A stretch of DNA of 64,000 bases from Mycolicibacterium rhodesiae JS60 (GTDB lineage: Bacteria > Actinomycetota > Actinomycetes > Mycobacteriales > Mycobacteriaceae), in contig AGIQ01000006.1 in the NCBI GenBank assembly GCA_000230935.2, forward strand, positions 186,001 to 250,000, in the 5' to 3' direction. Below are positions 33,523-42,194 of the stretch, in pieces. The notes under the pieces were generated by a model, which had not been told where the DNA came from, did not search any database, and saw only the letters and a program-made list of their open reading frames with translations. Made by a program: the position numbers and the translations under genes. The stretch's first letter is position 1. Each line of letters starts with the position of its first letter.

Positions 33523-33960
33523 CTACCTGCTCTCGGCACCTTCACCGGGGACTCCCCCGGTCACGCCGCGGATAAGCCGTTGAGCGACGAGGCGGTGGAT
33601 CTTCGAACGCTCTTCGTCTGTGAGTTCTGTGCCGGTCTCCAGTGCGTAGTCGTTGACGGTGCAGTAGTCGAGCTCGCGGGACGAGTCGGCGAGCCATTCG
33701 GCGATCTCTTCGGCGATGTCGTCGAGGACGAGCGCCGGATGCCGCCGGAATGGGTGCGCCGAGTGTGGACCCTGGAATTCATCGTGTCGATGCCATACAC
33801 CTGCCGCGGGTGTGCCGGGACAGTCTTCTATTGGGAGTCCGTGCCAGGCTCGGCTGCACACGCAGTACAGATCATCAGCCTCGTTGGCGGTCGATTCGCC
33901 ACCTCTGATTTGCCCATCGATCAGTACGGCGATCTCATCGAGCACACCTTGCTTGTTCAT
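33523..33960 (-). CDS. Hypothetical protein, phage/plasmid-type
   Basis: 145 residues, acidic, no signal peptide. It contains CVCSRAWHGLPIEDCPGTP, a possible metal site, and a helical C-terminus. The start overlaps the upstream gene stop (ATGA). Similar short proteins are common in mycobacteriophages; function unknown. Confidence 0.5.
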   Translation of the reverse strand: MNKQGVLDEIAVLIDGQIRGGESTANEADDLYCVCSRAWHGLPIEDCPGTPAAGVWHRHDEFQGPHSAHPFRRHPALVLDDIAEEIAEWLADSSRELDYCTVNDYALETGTELTDEERSKIHRLVAQRLIRGVTGGVPGEGAESR

Positions 33961-34565
33961 CGGACCTCCAGGACCGCAAGATCAGCGCTGTGCACGACGC
34001 CGAGTGCAAGGTGCCACGCTTCGAGGCGGTCTGTGTAAGCAGTCTCGGGGCGTGCGCAGCCGTCGTACCAGTCCGCGTGCTGCTCGGATTCCAGGTAGGT
34101 GGCGTGCAAACCGTCCGGGTGAAGCACGAACGGGTCAATCCACCAGCGCCAGCCAATCGCATTAGGGTGTCCGCGGCCATCCGCCAGGGCGTGTAACTGA
34201 GCGGTGACCTCACGATGGGAGTCGCGGACGCAACGCAGCTCGGCCCAAGGGATGCACAAGTGCGGCCGGTGACCCCATCCTTGCCAGGTGTCGCCCGCCT
34301 CGAATCGCAGTCCGTCACGCCAAATCGCCCAAGCCCAACCGGGTTTGTCGCCAGGACCGCGCCGGTAGCTGGCCTTGGTCTCGCCGCGTTCGAGCTGTGA
34401 CTCGATGGCTTCGGAGTGGAGCCACCAGCCGACCAGGTCAGGCCATGGAGTCTCCGTGAGGAAGGTTCGGGCAGCCGCACACATCGCCCGAGATGCAGCC
34501 TGCGCCGACTTCTCAGCGGCTTCCATCTCGCCGAACAGGTCGTACTGGATCACCGGCGCGGCCAT
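33957..34565 (-). CDS. Hypothetical Trp-rich protein
   Basis: 202 residues, starting MAAPVIQYDLFG and rich in Trp (PWPDLVGWWLH, WGHRPHLCIPW). It is soluble, with no known motif. It lies 30 bases after a membrane gene and overlaps the next gene by four bases, so it is part of the operon running down to 32760. Confidence 0.5.
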   Translation of the reverse strand: MAAPVIQYDLFGEMEAAEKSAQAASRAMCAAARTFLTETPWPDLVGWWLHSEAIESQLERGETKASYRRGPGDKPGWAWAIWRDGLRFEAGDTWQGWGHRPHLCIPWAELRCVRDSHREVTAQLHALADGRGHPNAIGWRWWIDPFVLHPDGLHATYLESEQHADWYDGCARPETAYTDRLEAWHLALGVVHSADLAVLEVR

Positions 34566-34595
34566 CGAATCTACTTGCCCTCGTATCTTTCTGGA

Positions 34596-35093
34596 CTAGA
34601 TGTCCACGTCGGCGCTAGGACCTATGCGGACAGTCGGGTTGATGTTCGTCTCACCCTCGTCGGGATCGTTCAGGCCCTTTGCGATGCTTCGCGCCCGCTG
34701 GATCTTGATCCACCTCCACGGAGCGGCCGGTACGCCACGTCCTTGCCGGACGACCTGGCGGAGTTCGCGCAGACGCAGCGTCGAGATCCACCACAGGACG
34801 ATCACAGCGTTCAGAGCCAAGCAGCCCCACATCACGCTCTCGCCGCGCCCATCGAGCAGAACCGTCGCAATCCAACCAAGAACGGCCGTGCTAGCCGATA
34901 GCCACAGCAAGCCCGCCAGGCGGAAAGCAATCCCTTCGAGAACCTTTCGCTCAGAAGACGGTTCAGAGAAAGTGGTCATTCCAGCCGCGACCCATCCAAG
35001 CGCTTGGACGACTTCGCCTAGAAGTAGCAGAGCCACGGCTACGAAGAAGGCGGCGACCATGAGGCTCGTTATCACCAAAATCAATGCGGTCAT
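34596..35093 (-). CDS. Multi-pass membrane protein
   Basis: 165 residues. Hydrophobic segments are near 5-38, 58-80 and 90-105, followed by a basic cytoplasmic tail. GGGAGGA precedes the ATG. No family recognised. It is one of three membrane-protein genes in a row (34.6-36.4 kb), perhaps a small surface or exclusion module. Confidence 0.5.
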   Translation of the reverse strand: MTALILVITSLMVAAFFVAVALLLLGEVVQALGWVAAGMTTFSEPSSERKVLEGIAFRLAGLLWLSASTAVLGWIATVLLDGRGESVMWGCLALNAVIVLWWISTLRLRELRQVVRQGRGVPAAPWRWIKIQRARSIAKGLNDPDEGETNINPTVRIGPSADVDI

Positions 35094-35210
35094 GAATCGA
35101 CGGTCCTCCCTTGGTGTGACAGCGCGGATACCCTTGTTGGACGGCTCTATCGCTACGTCGGAGACTCAAATGCTCGCGTATGACCGCCTTATTGCGGACG
35201 CTGCCCAGCT

Positions 35211-35771
35211 TCAGATTCTTCCGAAGTTGGCTAGCCGGAACGCGAGGCCCTGGCCGCGCCGTCCAACCGGCGTGGCGCCGGCCACGATGGGCGGGAGTTG
35301 CGAGGGCGCGTCCGGGCCGACGATAAGCGCGGACTTCGTGTGGAGCAGAGAGATCGCTAGTCCGATGAAAAGCGCTGCGGCTATGGACATTACAAGGAAT
35401 GCGTGGGTAAGGCCGTTCAGGAGCACAAAGACCAGGCACCCAACCGCGGCAAGTAGGCGCACCTCGGTCCAGATGCTCGTCGCGCGCACGTCGGCCGCGA
35501 CTGCGCGTAGCCGCCATTGGTCAATAAGGGGCTCGAGCGCTGCTCCGCCGAGTGCGGCAAGTTCTGCCGGGCCATCGGTGAGACACCAGCGGCAGTAATC
35601 CTCGGCCGCTTGCATCTCCGCACCTTTTCGTGTTGGCCTGTCCCGCAGGCCATGCGCCGCAAGGAACGCCGCGGTCATGTCGGCGTCGCGGCGCAGCCTA
35701 ACGGCCGTGTTGTACTTGTTCCACACCTGCGGGTTCATACGTTGAGACGACTCGCTCGATGCGTGGTTCAT
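35211..35771 (-). CDS. Membrane protein with cytoplasmic N-terminal domain
   Basis: 186 residues. A soluble helical first part (1-100, with a CRWC pair) is followed by two hydrophobic segments (about 103-143). AGGGAGGA lies close before the ATG. Unknown function. Confidence 0.5.
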   Translation of the reverse strand: MNHASSESSQRMNPQVWNKYNTAVRLRRDADMTAAFLAAHGLRDRPTRKGAEMQAAEDYCRWCLTDGPAELAALGGAALEPLIDQWRLRAVAADVRATSIWTEVRLLAAVGCLVFVLLNGLTHAFLVMSIAAALFIGLAISLLHTKSALIVGPDAPSQLPPIVAGATPVGRRGQGLAFRLANFGRI

Positions 35772-35899
35772 ATGGCGATCCTCCCTGCGTGGTGTGACAT
35801 TTCGTACCTTTCACGGGCTGCGCTTCGAGAGCGCGGCGTCGAGTCGTGATAGCTCGCCGCGGCGGTGCTGCATTGCTCAAGTGGTGGGCGGGTGTGCAG

Positions 35900-36427
35900 C
35901 TACTCCTCTGAGAGCTCGGGAAATGGCGGCTTGCCGCAGAGCCGTTGGGTACCGACCTGCGTGAATGCCCACTCCCAGTCTTCGGACGACCAGCGATCAT
36001 CTTCTGCGGGACGTTCGTGCTGGAGGATTCTCGTCGCGCGGCGGCGAGCCAGACGGACAGGCGTACGCAGCATTTCGCCAAGGATCAGATAGGCCACTAC
36101 CACCGAAGCGATGAGAACTAGCGCTACCCATGCCGACCACTCAAGCCGACCGGCTACGGCGGCCAGAACGATCGCGGCTGCGCCGTCAATCATGAGTACG
36201 CCCCACCGTCGCAGGAATCGGCTCAAACTTCGCGCAATGACGAGCCCGGGCAACGGAGCGACGAGGGCGAGGTATCCCGCCGCGCCGATGTAACCCCAGA
36301 CGCCTGGGCTGATGGATTGAGCCAGCATCGACAGCCCGGTATAGAGCACATAGGTGAGCAGCACAAATCCCAGGAGCGCTCCGAAGGCGGTCGAGTACCG
36401 CTGCCGCCGTGACGAAACCGTGTTCAT
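35900..36427 (-). CDS. Four-helix membrane protein
   Basis: About 175 residues from ATG 36427 (AGAGGAAG upstream); the longer frame to 36457 lacks such a site. Four hydrophobic segments lie between about residues 12 and 120, then an acidic tail. Unknown function; third of the membrane trio. Confidence 0.5.
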   Translation of the reverse strand: MNTVSSRRQRYSTAFGALLGFVLLTYVLYTGLSMLAQSISPGVWGYIGAAGYLALVAPLPGLVIARSLSRFLRRWGVLMIDGAAAIVLAAVAGRLEWSAWVALVLIASVVVAYLILGEMLRTPVRLARRRATRILQHERPAEDDRWSSEDWEWAFTQVGTQRLCGKPPFPELSEE

Positions 36428-36484
36428 GGCATTGATTCTTCCTCTCAGGTACGACATCGCGAGTTGCGCGCGCGAGCGACATTT

Positions 36485-36509
36485 GGGGACATGTCGTTGC
36501 GCCTTTTCA
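36485..36509 (+). repeat. 25-nt border motif, copy 11
   Basis: GGGGACATGTCGTT, six bases, TTTCA, six bases before the hipA stop codon. Confidence 0.55.
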
Positions 36510-36514
36510 GATGG

Positions 36515-37999
36515 CTAGGAACCTTCGGAGATGCCTGACAGTCGTCTGGTCGGGCGGCGGCGAGTGTGGCCTCGAACCGCCTGCTTTCCGCGGGAGTAGG
36601 AGACGACGGGGATGTCGCCGCCTGCAGCATCTTCTTCCTCAGCCGGCATCTCGCCGTCGGCAGCCTCGGCCAGCATCTCGTCGTCGTCGACGGCGTCGAG
36701 CGGTTCCACCGTGGTGGCGTCGCGTGGGGGCGGGTCGAGTGTCGCGCACTGTTGACTGATGCCGGTTTGCAGCGCAGTGGCGAGGTCGCCGAGGGTTTCT
36801 GCCGGGATGTCGGCGGCGGCCGCGGCGATTGCGTCTGGCAGTGCGGCGGCCATTTCCCTGGTGCGCTCGACGAGGCGGTCTGGATCGGTGCCTGCTTTGT
36901 CGGCAAATTTGGCGATTGCGGCCAGGTCGACGGTGCCGAATTTGCTCTTGCCGGCGATCGGCATGGCCACCCTCGATAGCCCCGATGTGGGGTCCGGGTG
37001 GTAGGGCAGCACGCTGGCGACGTCGTAGACCGGGGCGAGGGTCACGCGGTTGCCGAGCAGGATCACGCTGTAGTTCTTCGCGTGGCCGTCCGGAGCTCCG
37101 AGCAGGTACTGGGCGACCACCATGTCGGTGAAGCGGTCGACGTCGCGCTGCTCGGCGTGAGAAGCCAGGAGCTTGGCGATGGTGACAGCGGACGGGCCAC
37201 CGTCGGCGGCGTACTTCTTTGAAGGCCAGACGGATAACGCCTGGCACATGTCTTCCTGGTGCAGACGCACGACTGTGCCGTCCTTCTGGGCGACGCGGTC
37301 GTATCGGGTGACGACGATCGCCGGAACACCTTCGAACTCTTGGTATTCGGTGTGGGCGGCCGCAATTCCAATGGCCGGCAATGCCTTCTGGCAGAGGTGC
37401 TCGTTGAGGGCTTGGCCGCGGAACTGGGTGATCCCAGGTTTGATGATATGGGTGCTTGCGGCGTTGCCGTGTCCCGTGGCCCATCCGTCACTGGTGCGCA
37501 CCGCGGTGAATTTGGCCTGCATCCCGGCCAAGCTCCAGCGTTCTTCAGCGCCTGGCCAGCGTCCAGGGTTGGCGATGAGCGTGCGGAGGCGGTCGGCGAT
37601 GTCGGCATCGCTGAGGGGTTCGGTGTGGCCGGTCTGGGCGAGGACGTCGGCGAGTTCCTCGACGGGGGCGATTTGGACGGCGCCGGCGCAGTCGCGACCT
37701 AGGTGGCGCAGGAGCGCGGAGGTGTTGCGCGCGGAGACGCCATATTGAGCGGCCCATCCTTCGCGCACTCTGTTGTCCTCGGGAAGCAGGCCGGATAGCC
37801 AGGGCGCGGTCTTCTGATGCGGGTAGGTCACCCCCGTGCGCATCGGCATCGACAGCGACAAGGGCGTGAGGCGGCCGGACTCGCGTGCGTAGTCGTCGGC
37901 GTAGGTGAAGCGCGGCCGGCCGAAGTCGTGGGTGATTACCCCGGCGAGGCGGCGGTTGAGGACGACGACCAGGCCGTCGCCGCCCTTCGACGCTGTCAC
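36515..37999 (-). CDS. hipA: HipA-family Ser/Thr kinase toxin
   Basis: 494 residues. N-terminal HipA domain (LSLSMPM, WLSGLLPEDNRVREGWAAQYGV), then the kinase core SLAGMQAKF, HIIKP, DGHAKNYSV (catalytic Asp and Asn) and LAPVYDVAS (metal Asp). HipA phosphorylates glutamyl-tRNA synthetase or similar targets and causes dormancy. About 60 extra residues at the C-terminus are acidic and disordered. The start overlaps the hipB stop by four bases (ATGA). Confidence 0.9.
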   Translation of the reverse strand: MTASKGGDGLVVVLNRRLAGVITHDFGRPRFTYADDYARESGRLTPLSLSMPMRTGVTYPHQKTAPWLSGLLPEDNRVREGWAAQYGVSARNTSALLRHLGRDCAGAVQIAPVEELADVLAQTGHTEPLSDADIADRLRTLIANPGRWPGAEERWSLAGMQAKFTAVRTSDGWATGHGNAASTHIIKPGITQFRGQALNEHLCQKALPAIGIAAAHTEYQEFEGVPAIVVTRYDRVAQKDGTVVRLHQEDMCQALSVWPSKKYAADGGPSAVTIAKLLASHAEQRDVDRFTDMVVAQYLLGAPDGHAKNYSVILLGNRVTLAPVYDVASVLPYHPDPTSGLSRVAMPIAGKSKFGTVDLAAIAKFADKAGTDPDRLVERTREMAAALPDAIAAAAADIPAETLGDLATALQTGISQQCATLDPPPRDATTVEPLDAVDDDEMLAEAADGEMPAEEEDAAGGDIPVVSYSRGKQAVRGHTRRRPTRRLSGISEGS

Positions 38000-38283
38000 G
38001 GTTGACCGGTCGGCTGCTGAAGCTGGTCGATCAAGTCGAGTGCGGCTTGCTCAGCGTCGTTCAGTGGTACTTCTTCGGTGACACCAAGGCGGTAGTCGAG
38101 CGCATTGGCTACGGCGATGAAGGCGCTGATCTCACCGTTGAGACCGTTCTCGATGCGGCCCACCAGCTGGCGTGACACCCCGGATCGGTTGGCGACATCC
38201 CGCTGGGTCAGGCCAGCGGCGATGCGTGCATGGCGGAGCTGTGCACCGATCCCTGCGAGCACTTCTTCGATCAAACCAGCCAT
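37996..38283 (-). CDS. hipB: HipB-like XRE antitoxin/repressor
   Basis: About 95 residues from ATG 38283: XRE HTH (LRHARIAAGLTQRDVANRSGVSRQLVGRIENG, written in two parts here as LRHARIAAGLTQRDVA and GVSRQLVGRIENG) and a short C-terminal tail. It represses the operon and binds HipA. Regularly spaced operator-like sites lie immediately upstream. Confidence 0.88.
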   Translation of the reverse strand: MAGLIEEVLAGIGAQLRHARIAAGLTQRDVANRSGVSRQLVGRIENGLNGEISAFIAVANALDYRLGVTEEVPLNDAEQAALDLIDQLQQPTGQP

Positions 38284-38287
38284 ACTG

Positions 38288-38334
38288 TCATGGTACCATA
38301 ACAAGCTAACCCATGTCATGGTTCCGTGACACGG
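38288..38334. promoter_or_regulatory. HipB operator pair (proximal)
   Basis: Two copies, 28 bases apart, of a 19-nt site: TCATGGTACCATAACAAGC (38288) and TCATGGTTCCGTGACACGG (38316). The first lies five bases from the hipB start, so occupation would block translation-start or promoter access. Confidence 0.7.
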
Positions 38335-38496
38335 AGCAGTTGCCGGCCACGCCCTGAGCGCCTCTCAGTCACACGCCCGTTGCATCACCACCGCTACCCG
38401 GAAAGGGATCTCTGTGCTGGCTGTATGACTATCGCGGCGGCCTGCCGGCGGCGCTCGTCAGTTCGGCGCCCGGGCCGCTCTCGGGGTACCGCGTTG

Positions 38497-38571
38497 TCAT
38501 GGTATCGCGACAAGCTAGGTCATGTTACGGTATCGCAACAAGCTGCCCGAAGTTACGGTATCGCGACACCG
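38497..38571. promoter_or_regulatory. HipB operator triplet (distal)
   Basis: Three copies, again 28 bases apart: TCATGGTATCGCGACAAGC (38497), TTACGGTATCGCAACAAGC (38525) and TTACGGTATCGCGACACCG (38553). The cluster abuts the stop codon of the preceding gene. Confidence 0.7.
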
Positions 38572-38946
38572 CTATTCGCTCCATTTCGAGCCCGGAGAGG
38601 CTTGCGGCCGCCCTCCGCGCGGACGGCCGCTCAGTTCATGCTCCGCGGAGAACCATTTGTTGTTCCATATGGCCGCCTCTGTCGCTTCGTCGATGGTGGT
38701 CAGCCCGGGCCCGAAGGTGTCGTAGACCTCGAGCGCGAGTTGCATGCTGGCGGCCAGGGCGGGCAGCGCCTCGGTCAGCCATCGCTGGCTGGTGTCGTCG
38801 AACTCGGTCAGAAGCTTTCTCGCTGCGGGATCCTCGGGGTGCGCCCTTTCCCGCAAGGTGGCTGCCGACCGGGTGAGTTGAGCGATGACCTGTTGACCGT
38901 CGAGGAGTTCGCGCGCCAGGGCGCGCAGTGTCGCCTCCGGGTCCAT
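38572..38946 (-). CDS. Hypothetical protein upstream of hipBA
   Basis: About 124 residues from ATG 38946 (GAGGAAGG upstream; 39003 is possible). A helical protein (LARELLDGQQVIAQLTRSAATL and similar), acidic, with a Gly/Arg-rich end. No known domain. The stop abuts the distal operator cluster, so it is transcribed toward hipB and may be a third member of that module. Confidence 0.5.
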   Translation of the reverse strand: MDPEATLRALARELLDGQQVIAQLTRSAATLRERAHPEDPAARKLLTEFDDTSQRWLTEALPALAASMQLALEVYDTFGPGLTTIDEATEAAIWNNKWFSAEHELSGRPRGGRPQASPGSKWSE

Positions 38947-39028
38947 GGCGAAGACGCCTTCCTCGCTGGATCCGGCCGGGCCGCCGACGTCGTTCACAGG
39001 CATGCACCGATCGTCGCACGCGAAGCCG

Positions 39029-39053
39029 TGACCGGCGTCGATGCCACGTCCCC
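39029..39053 (-). repeat. 25-nt border motif, copy 12
   Basis: Minus strand reads GGGGACGTGGCATC, six bases, GGTCA, upstream of the 124-residue gene. With copy 11 it brackets the hipBA cassette in inverted orientation. Confidence 0.75.
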
Positions 39054-39063
39054 TCGCGGTGCG

Positions 39064-39837
39064 CTACGGTGCTTCGCCGGCTGGGTTGCCCTTGACTTCG
39101 TAGGTGGTGATGCGGGTGCCGTTGGCGGCGTCGCCGCGGGTGTGTGGTTGCACCCACGACTGGCCGCCGGACTTGTACCGCCGAATGTGCCCGCGGACGT
39201 TGTGCAGGGGACGGACGGGCTCCGGTGGCGGCGGGGTTGGCTGGCTGGTCGACGTCGAGGGGTTTGCATCGACGAGCACAGTGGTGAGCTCGTTGCGCGG
39301 CTCCGGTGGGATCTGGACGCGGTAGTGGCCGGGGCGCACTTCGTCGGCGTCGACCCTGGGCTGGTGCAGGTAGGCCAGGATGTCGTACGCCTTTTCGTAG
39401 GCGCGTTGTTCGTGGGCTTGCTTCTCGGCCCAGCGCTTGGCGGAGACGTCGGCGCGGCGGGTGAAGCGGCCCGCATGGTCCACGTGGATCCTGTCCGGAG
39501 CGTCGTAGAAGTTGTTGATGCGCCGCCCGGAGATGACCACGAAGGTGACGAGGGTGCCGGCCGAGGACGAGCCGACGTGCGCGCCCACCCGGTAGTAGCC
39601 TTCGGACCACTCCAACCAGGTCTGTGTGAACGGGGGCAGCAGGACGTCGGTGGTCTGGCGCGCGGGCATCTCGCCGACGACGACGAACGGTGTTGCGGAG
39701 AGAAACATGGTCCGGATCTGGTGGAGCCGCCGCACGGTGAATGCCTCGGCGCCCTCCCCCGGCGCGGGCCGGGGTGTCAGCTTGGCTTGCTTGGTTGCGG
39801 CGCGGATCTGTTCACGGACGGGATACGCGAGGCTCAC
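39064..39837 (-). CDS. Conserved plasmid/phage hypothetical
   Basis: 257 residues from GTG 39837. A mixed N-terminal domain (about 1-190) is followed by a Pro-rich linker and the motif VRGHIRRYKSGGQSWVQPHTRGDA, which recurs at the end of proteins on actinobacterial mobile elements. No catalytic motif found. Confidence 0.55.
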   Translation of the reverse strand: MSLAYPVREQIRAATKQAKLTPRPAPGEGAEAFTVRRLHQIRTMFLSATPFVVVGEMPARQTTDVLLPPFTQTWLEWSEGYYRVGAHVGSSSAGTLVTFVVISGRRINNFYDAPDRIHVDHAGRFTRRADVSAKRWAEKQAHEQRAYEKAYDILAYLHQPRVDADEVRPGHYRVQIPPEPRNELTTVLVDANPSTSTSQPTPPPPEPVRPLHNVRGHIRRYKSGGQSWVQPHTRGDAANGTRITTYEVKGNPAGEAP

Positions 39838-39858
39838 CTGTCGATCATCGCTCAGGGG

Positions 39859-40155
39859 TCACACGCCTAGTGGGTAGTCCGCCGTCGTGATCTCGGTGTA
39901 GTCGGTCCAGTCGTCGTACTTCTTGAGCACTTCGCCGAGGTAGATGATGTGGAGCTGGCCGGCGGTGACTTCGGCGCGGATGGCCGTGTCCGGCTGGAGG
40001 TAGCGGCTGCCGGTGATCAGGTCAGTTGAGCCATCTCGGAGGGTGACGCGGACGCCGCCAGTGCCGGCGGCGAGGTTCTCGCGGAAGTAGCTTTCCGACG
40101 CCGGGGACATGGCGGTGGCTAGTGGCCCGTCTGTGACAAAGAACCGTGTGGTCAT
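39859..40155 (-). CDS. Small hypothetical protein
   Basis: About 98 residues from ATG 40155 (GAGAGGA upstream), beta-rich (VRVTLRDGSTDLITG, AEVTAGQLHIIYLG). Unknown. It precedes the 257-residue gene by 21 bases and is probably cotranscribed. The 40156-40442 gap upstream holds no convincing gene. Confidence 0.5.
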   Translation of the reverse strand: MTTRFFVTDGPLATAMSPASESYFRENLAAGTGGVRVTLRDGSTDLITGSRYLQPDTAIRAEVTAGQLHIIYLGEVLKKYDDWTDYTEITTADYPLGV

Positions 40156-40442
40156 GGTGGGGTCCTCTCGTATGGGGTGTCTCGACATCAGCACTGTAGG
40201 AAACGATGGTGCACAGGCCGGGGGAGAACGTCGTTGACCAGCGCAGATGGCGATGCCGTGCAATCAGGCTGGGCGTAGCAGTTGGCGCCCGCGACTGGGG
40301 ACGAAAAATGTCTGGGCGGCGGCGGCGGAATCGGGGCGCGCCTCGAGTACTCCTTTTGTAGGACGCAGTGATTCCAGCCTTCCTCGCCGGGCTGGCGCTA
40401 CAGACGGTAGCGGTCCTCACCGTCGCGAAGGAGGTTCACGTC

Positions 40443-41393
40443 GTGTGCCGAGCCACCACCGATCCCGGAGGGCCGCGTCGCTGCTCCGGTGACACCCGGG
40501 CCAACTACGTGCCGGCGGCGGGGATCAAGCAGGTCAGCTTCGCCGATAAGTCGACGCGCGCGGAGGCGATCCGCGCCGAGATCGACAACGCGATCGCCAA
40601 TCTCAATACCGCCGAGCAGTGGCAGGACTGGTTGGAGTACGCGAGCCAGTTCCCGACCTACAGCCTGCAGAACCAGTTGCTGATCCGGATGCAGCGTCGT
40701 GATGCGACGTTCGTCGGCGGTCTGAAGAAGGTGTGGAACAAGAAGTACAACCGCTCGCTGAAGGTGGGTGCGAAGGCCATCTGGATCCGGGCGCCGAAGT
40801 TCGTCAAGAAGAAGAAGGACGACGGCACCGAGGACGAGGTGTTGACCGGGTTCATCGACGTGCCCGTCTTCGACGTCTCCGACACCAAGGGTCCTGCGCT
40901 GCCACAGCGGCCGGAGGTGCCCTACAGCCGTGAAGAGGGTGTCGCGCCGCCGGACATGGGCCCCGCACTGGAGAAGCAGGTCGCCGGGCATGGGTACACC
41001 GTCGAGTACCTGGCGTTGGCGGCGGGCGGCCCGGAGGGTTACACCGACCACGTGAGCAAGAAGGTGGTGGTGAGCACCGCGTTCAGTGATGCTCACCAGA
41101 AGACGGTCCTGGCTCACGAGTTGGCCCACATCGAGCTCGGTCACATGGAGCAGGTCCACGACTACCACTCCGGACCGGACGGCAAGCGACCCGACATGGA
41201 GATCGAGGCCGAGAGCGTGGCCTACGTGATCGGCCGCCACTTCGGGCTGAACCCGGCCGGCAGTTCGTTCTCCTACATCGACGGCTGGGCCAAGGGTGAC
41301 AAGGAGAAGGTCCGCAAGACCGGCGAGCGCGTCGTGAAGGCCTGCGGCACCATCCTTGGCCGGCTGCCCCTGCCGGCCCCGAGCGCGACCTGA
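40443..41393 (+). CDS. ArdC-like anti-restriction protein with metallopeptidase domain and N-terminal Cys tag
   Basis: 316 residues from GTG 40443, fixed by a perfect AAGGAGGT eight bases upstream. The first 19 residues (MC, GGPRRCSGDTR) match two other proteins here. An ArdC-like ssDNA-binding domain follows (about 30-160: WQDWLEYASQFPTYSLQNQL, GAKAIWIRAPKF). The C-terminus is a zincin (VLAHELAHIELGHME, then EIEAESVAYVI), the MPTase type of polyvalent proteins. ArdC of plasmid pSa protects incoming DNA and is reported to enter recipients with it. Confidence 0.85.
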   Translation: MCRATTDPGGPRRCSGDTRANYVPAAGIKQVSFADKSTRAEAIRAEIDNAIANLNTAEQWQDWLEYASQFPTYSLQNQLLIRMQRRDATFVGGLKKVWNKKYNRSLKVGAKAIWIRAPKFVKKKKDDGTEDEVLTGFIDVPVFDVSDTKGPALPQRPEVPYSREEGVAPPDMGPALEKQVAGHGYTVEYLALAAGGPEGYTDHVSKKVVVSTAFSDAHQKTVLAHELAHIELGHMEQVHDYHSGPDGKRPDMEIEAESVAYVIGRHFGLNPAGSSFSYIDGWAKGDKEKVRKTGERVVKACGTILGRLPLPAPSAT

Positions 41394-41419
41394 CCAGCAG
41401 CAGAAAGGAATACCGAGCC

Positions 41420-41581
41420 GTGACAAGCCCAGACGTTCCCGGTGATGGCGTGGAGATCATCGTCGAGGACCCCACCACCCACGAGAAGCACACCTTTACC
41501 GGCGCCACCGAAGAGGAGGCGACCGCGGCTGCGGAGCGCTTCTTCGGCGCCGACGACATCGAGGAGACCGATCATGCCTAA
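41420..41581 (+). CDS. Small acidic protein, 53 residues
   Basis: GTG start with AGAAAGGA upstream. The protein is very acidic (EIIVEDPTTHEKHTFTGATE, DDIEETDHA). It lies 26 bases after the ArdC gene and overlaps the next gene by eight bases. Charge suggests DNA mimicry or a partner role, but this is speculative. Confidence 0.6.
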   Translation: MTSPDVPGDGVEIIVEDPTTHEKHTFTGATEEEATAAAERFFGADDIEETDHA

Positions 41582-42194
41582 CACCACCAGCACCGAACCG
41601 ACTCGCGAAGACCTGACGCATGAACTGCGCGAGGTCCAAGCGCAACTGGACAAGGCGCGCCGCCGCCGCGACGCCGACGCGATCGCCTACGCCGCCACGC
41701 CCGACGGTGCCGCCGAGACGTTCCGCCGGTTCGAGCTGTCCCGCGACGAGGCCGAGCGCAAGCAGTTGAAGACGACGTATCTGTCGGGGTTGAAGATGGC
41801 CGCCGAGGAGTTCGAGGAACGCGGCAGGCGTGGCAACGCCGGCGCCGGTGACGGGGCCCTGGCCGTCATCCCGGTCGGTGCGTTCACCGATCCGGTCGCC
41901 AGGGTGCTCGTTCAGCACCGTGTCATGGGCACGTTCCGCAACAGCATCGAGTCGCTGGAGACCAGCAAGGTCACTGTGACGTTGTTGCGCCTGTTGCCCG
42001 ATGGGCAGACCCGCAAGCGTTCCCGTGTTGAGGCCACAGCCGAATTCGGTGTGCTGGAAGCTGATTTGGCGGCCGTGGTGGCCGAAGCCTGCAGTGATCC
42101 GGCCGTGCTGAAGCGGCTGCGCAGCTCCCTTTTCGACGAGGAGGCAGCCAACGCGCTGACTGCCGCGATCGCCGAGCGGAGCGCCGCCCTGTGA
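41574..42194 (+). CDS. Hypothetical helical protein
   Basis: 206 residues from ATG 41574. An N-terminal coiled coil (EDLTHELREVQAQLDKARRR) is followed by a mixed domain and helical C-terminus. No known family. Overlaps both neighbours, so it is in one operon with the ArdC gene and the next. Confidence 0.55.
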   Translation: MPNTTSTEPTREDLTHELREVQAQLDKARRRRDADAIAYAATPDGAAETFRRFELSRDEAERKQLKTTYLSGLKMAAEEFEERGRRGNAGAGDGALAVIPVGAFTDPVARVLVQHRVMGTFRNSIESLETSKVTVTLLRLLPDGQTRKRSRVEATAEFGVLEADLAAVVAEACSDPAVLKRLRSSLFDEEAANALTAAIAERSAAL

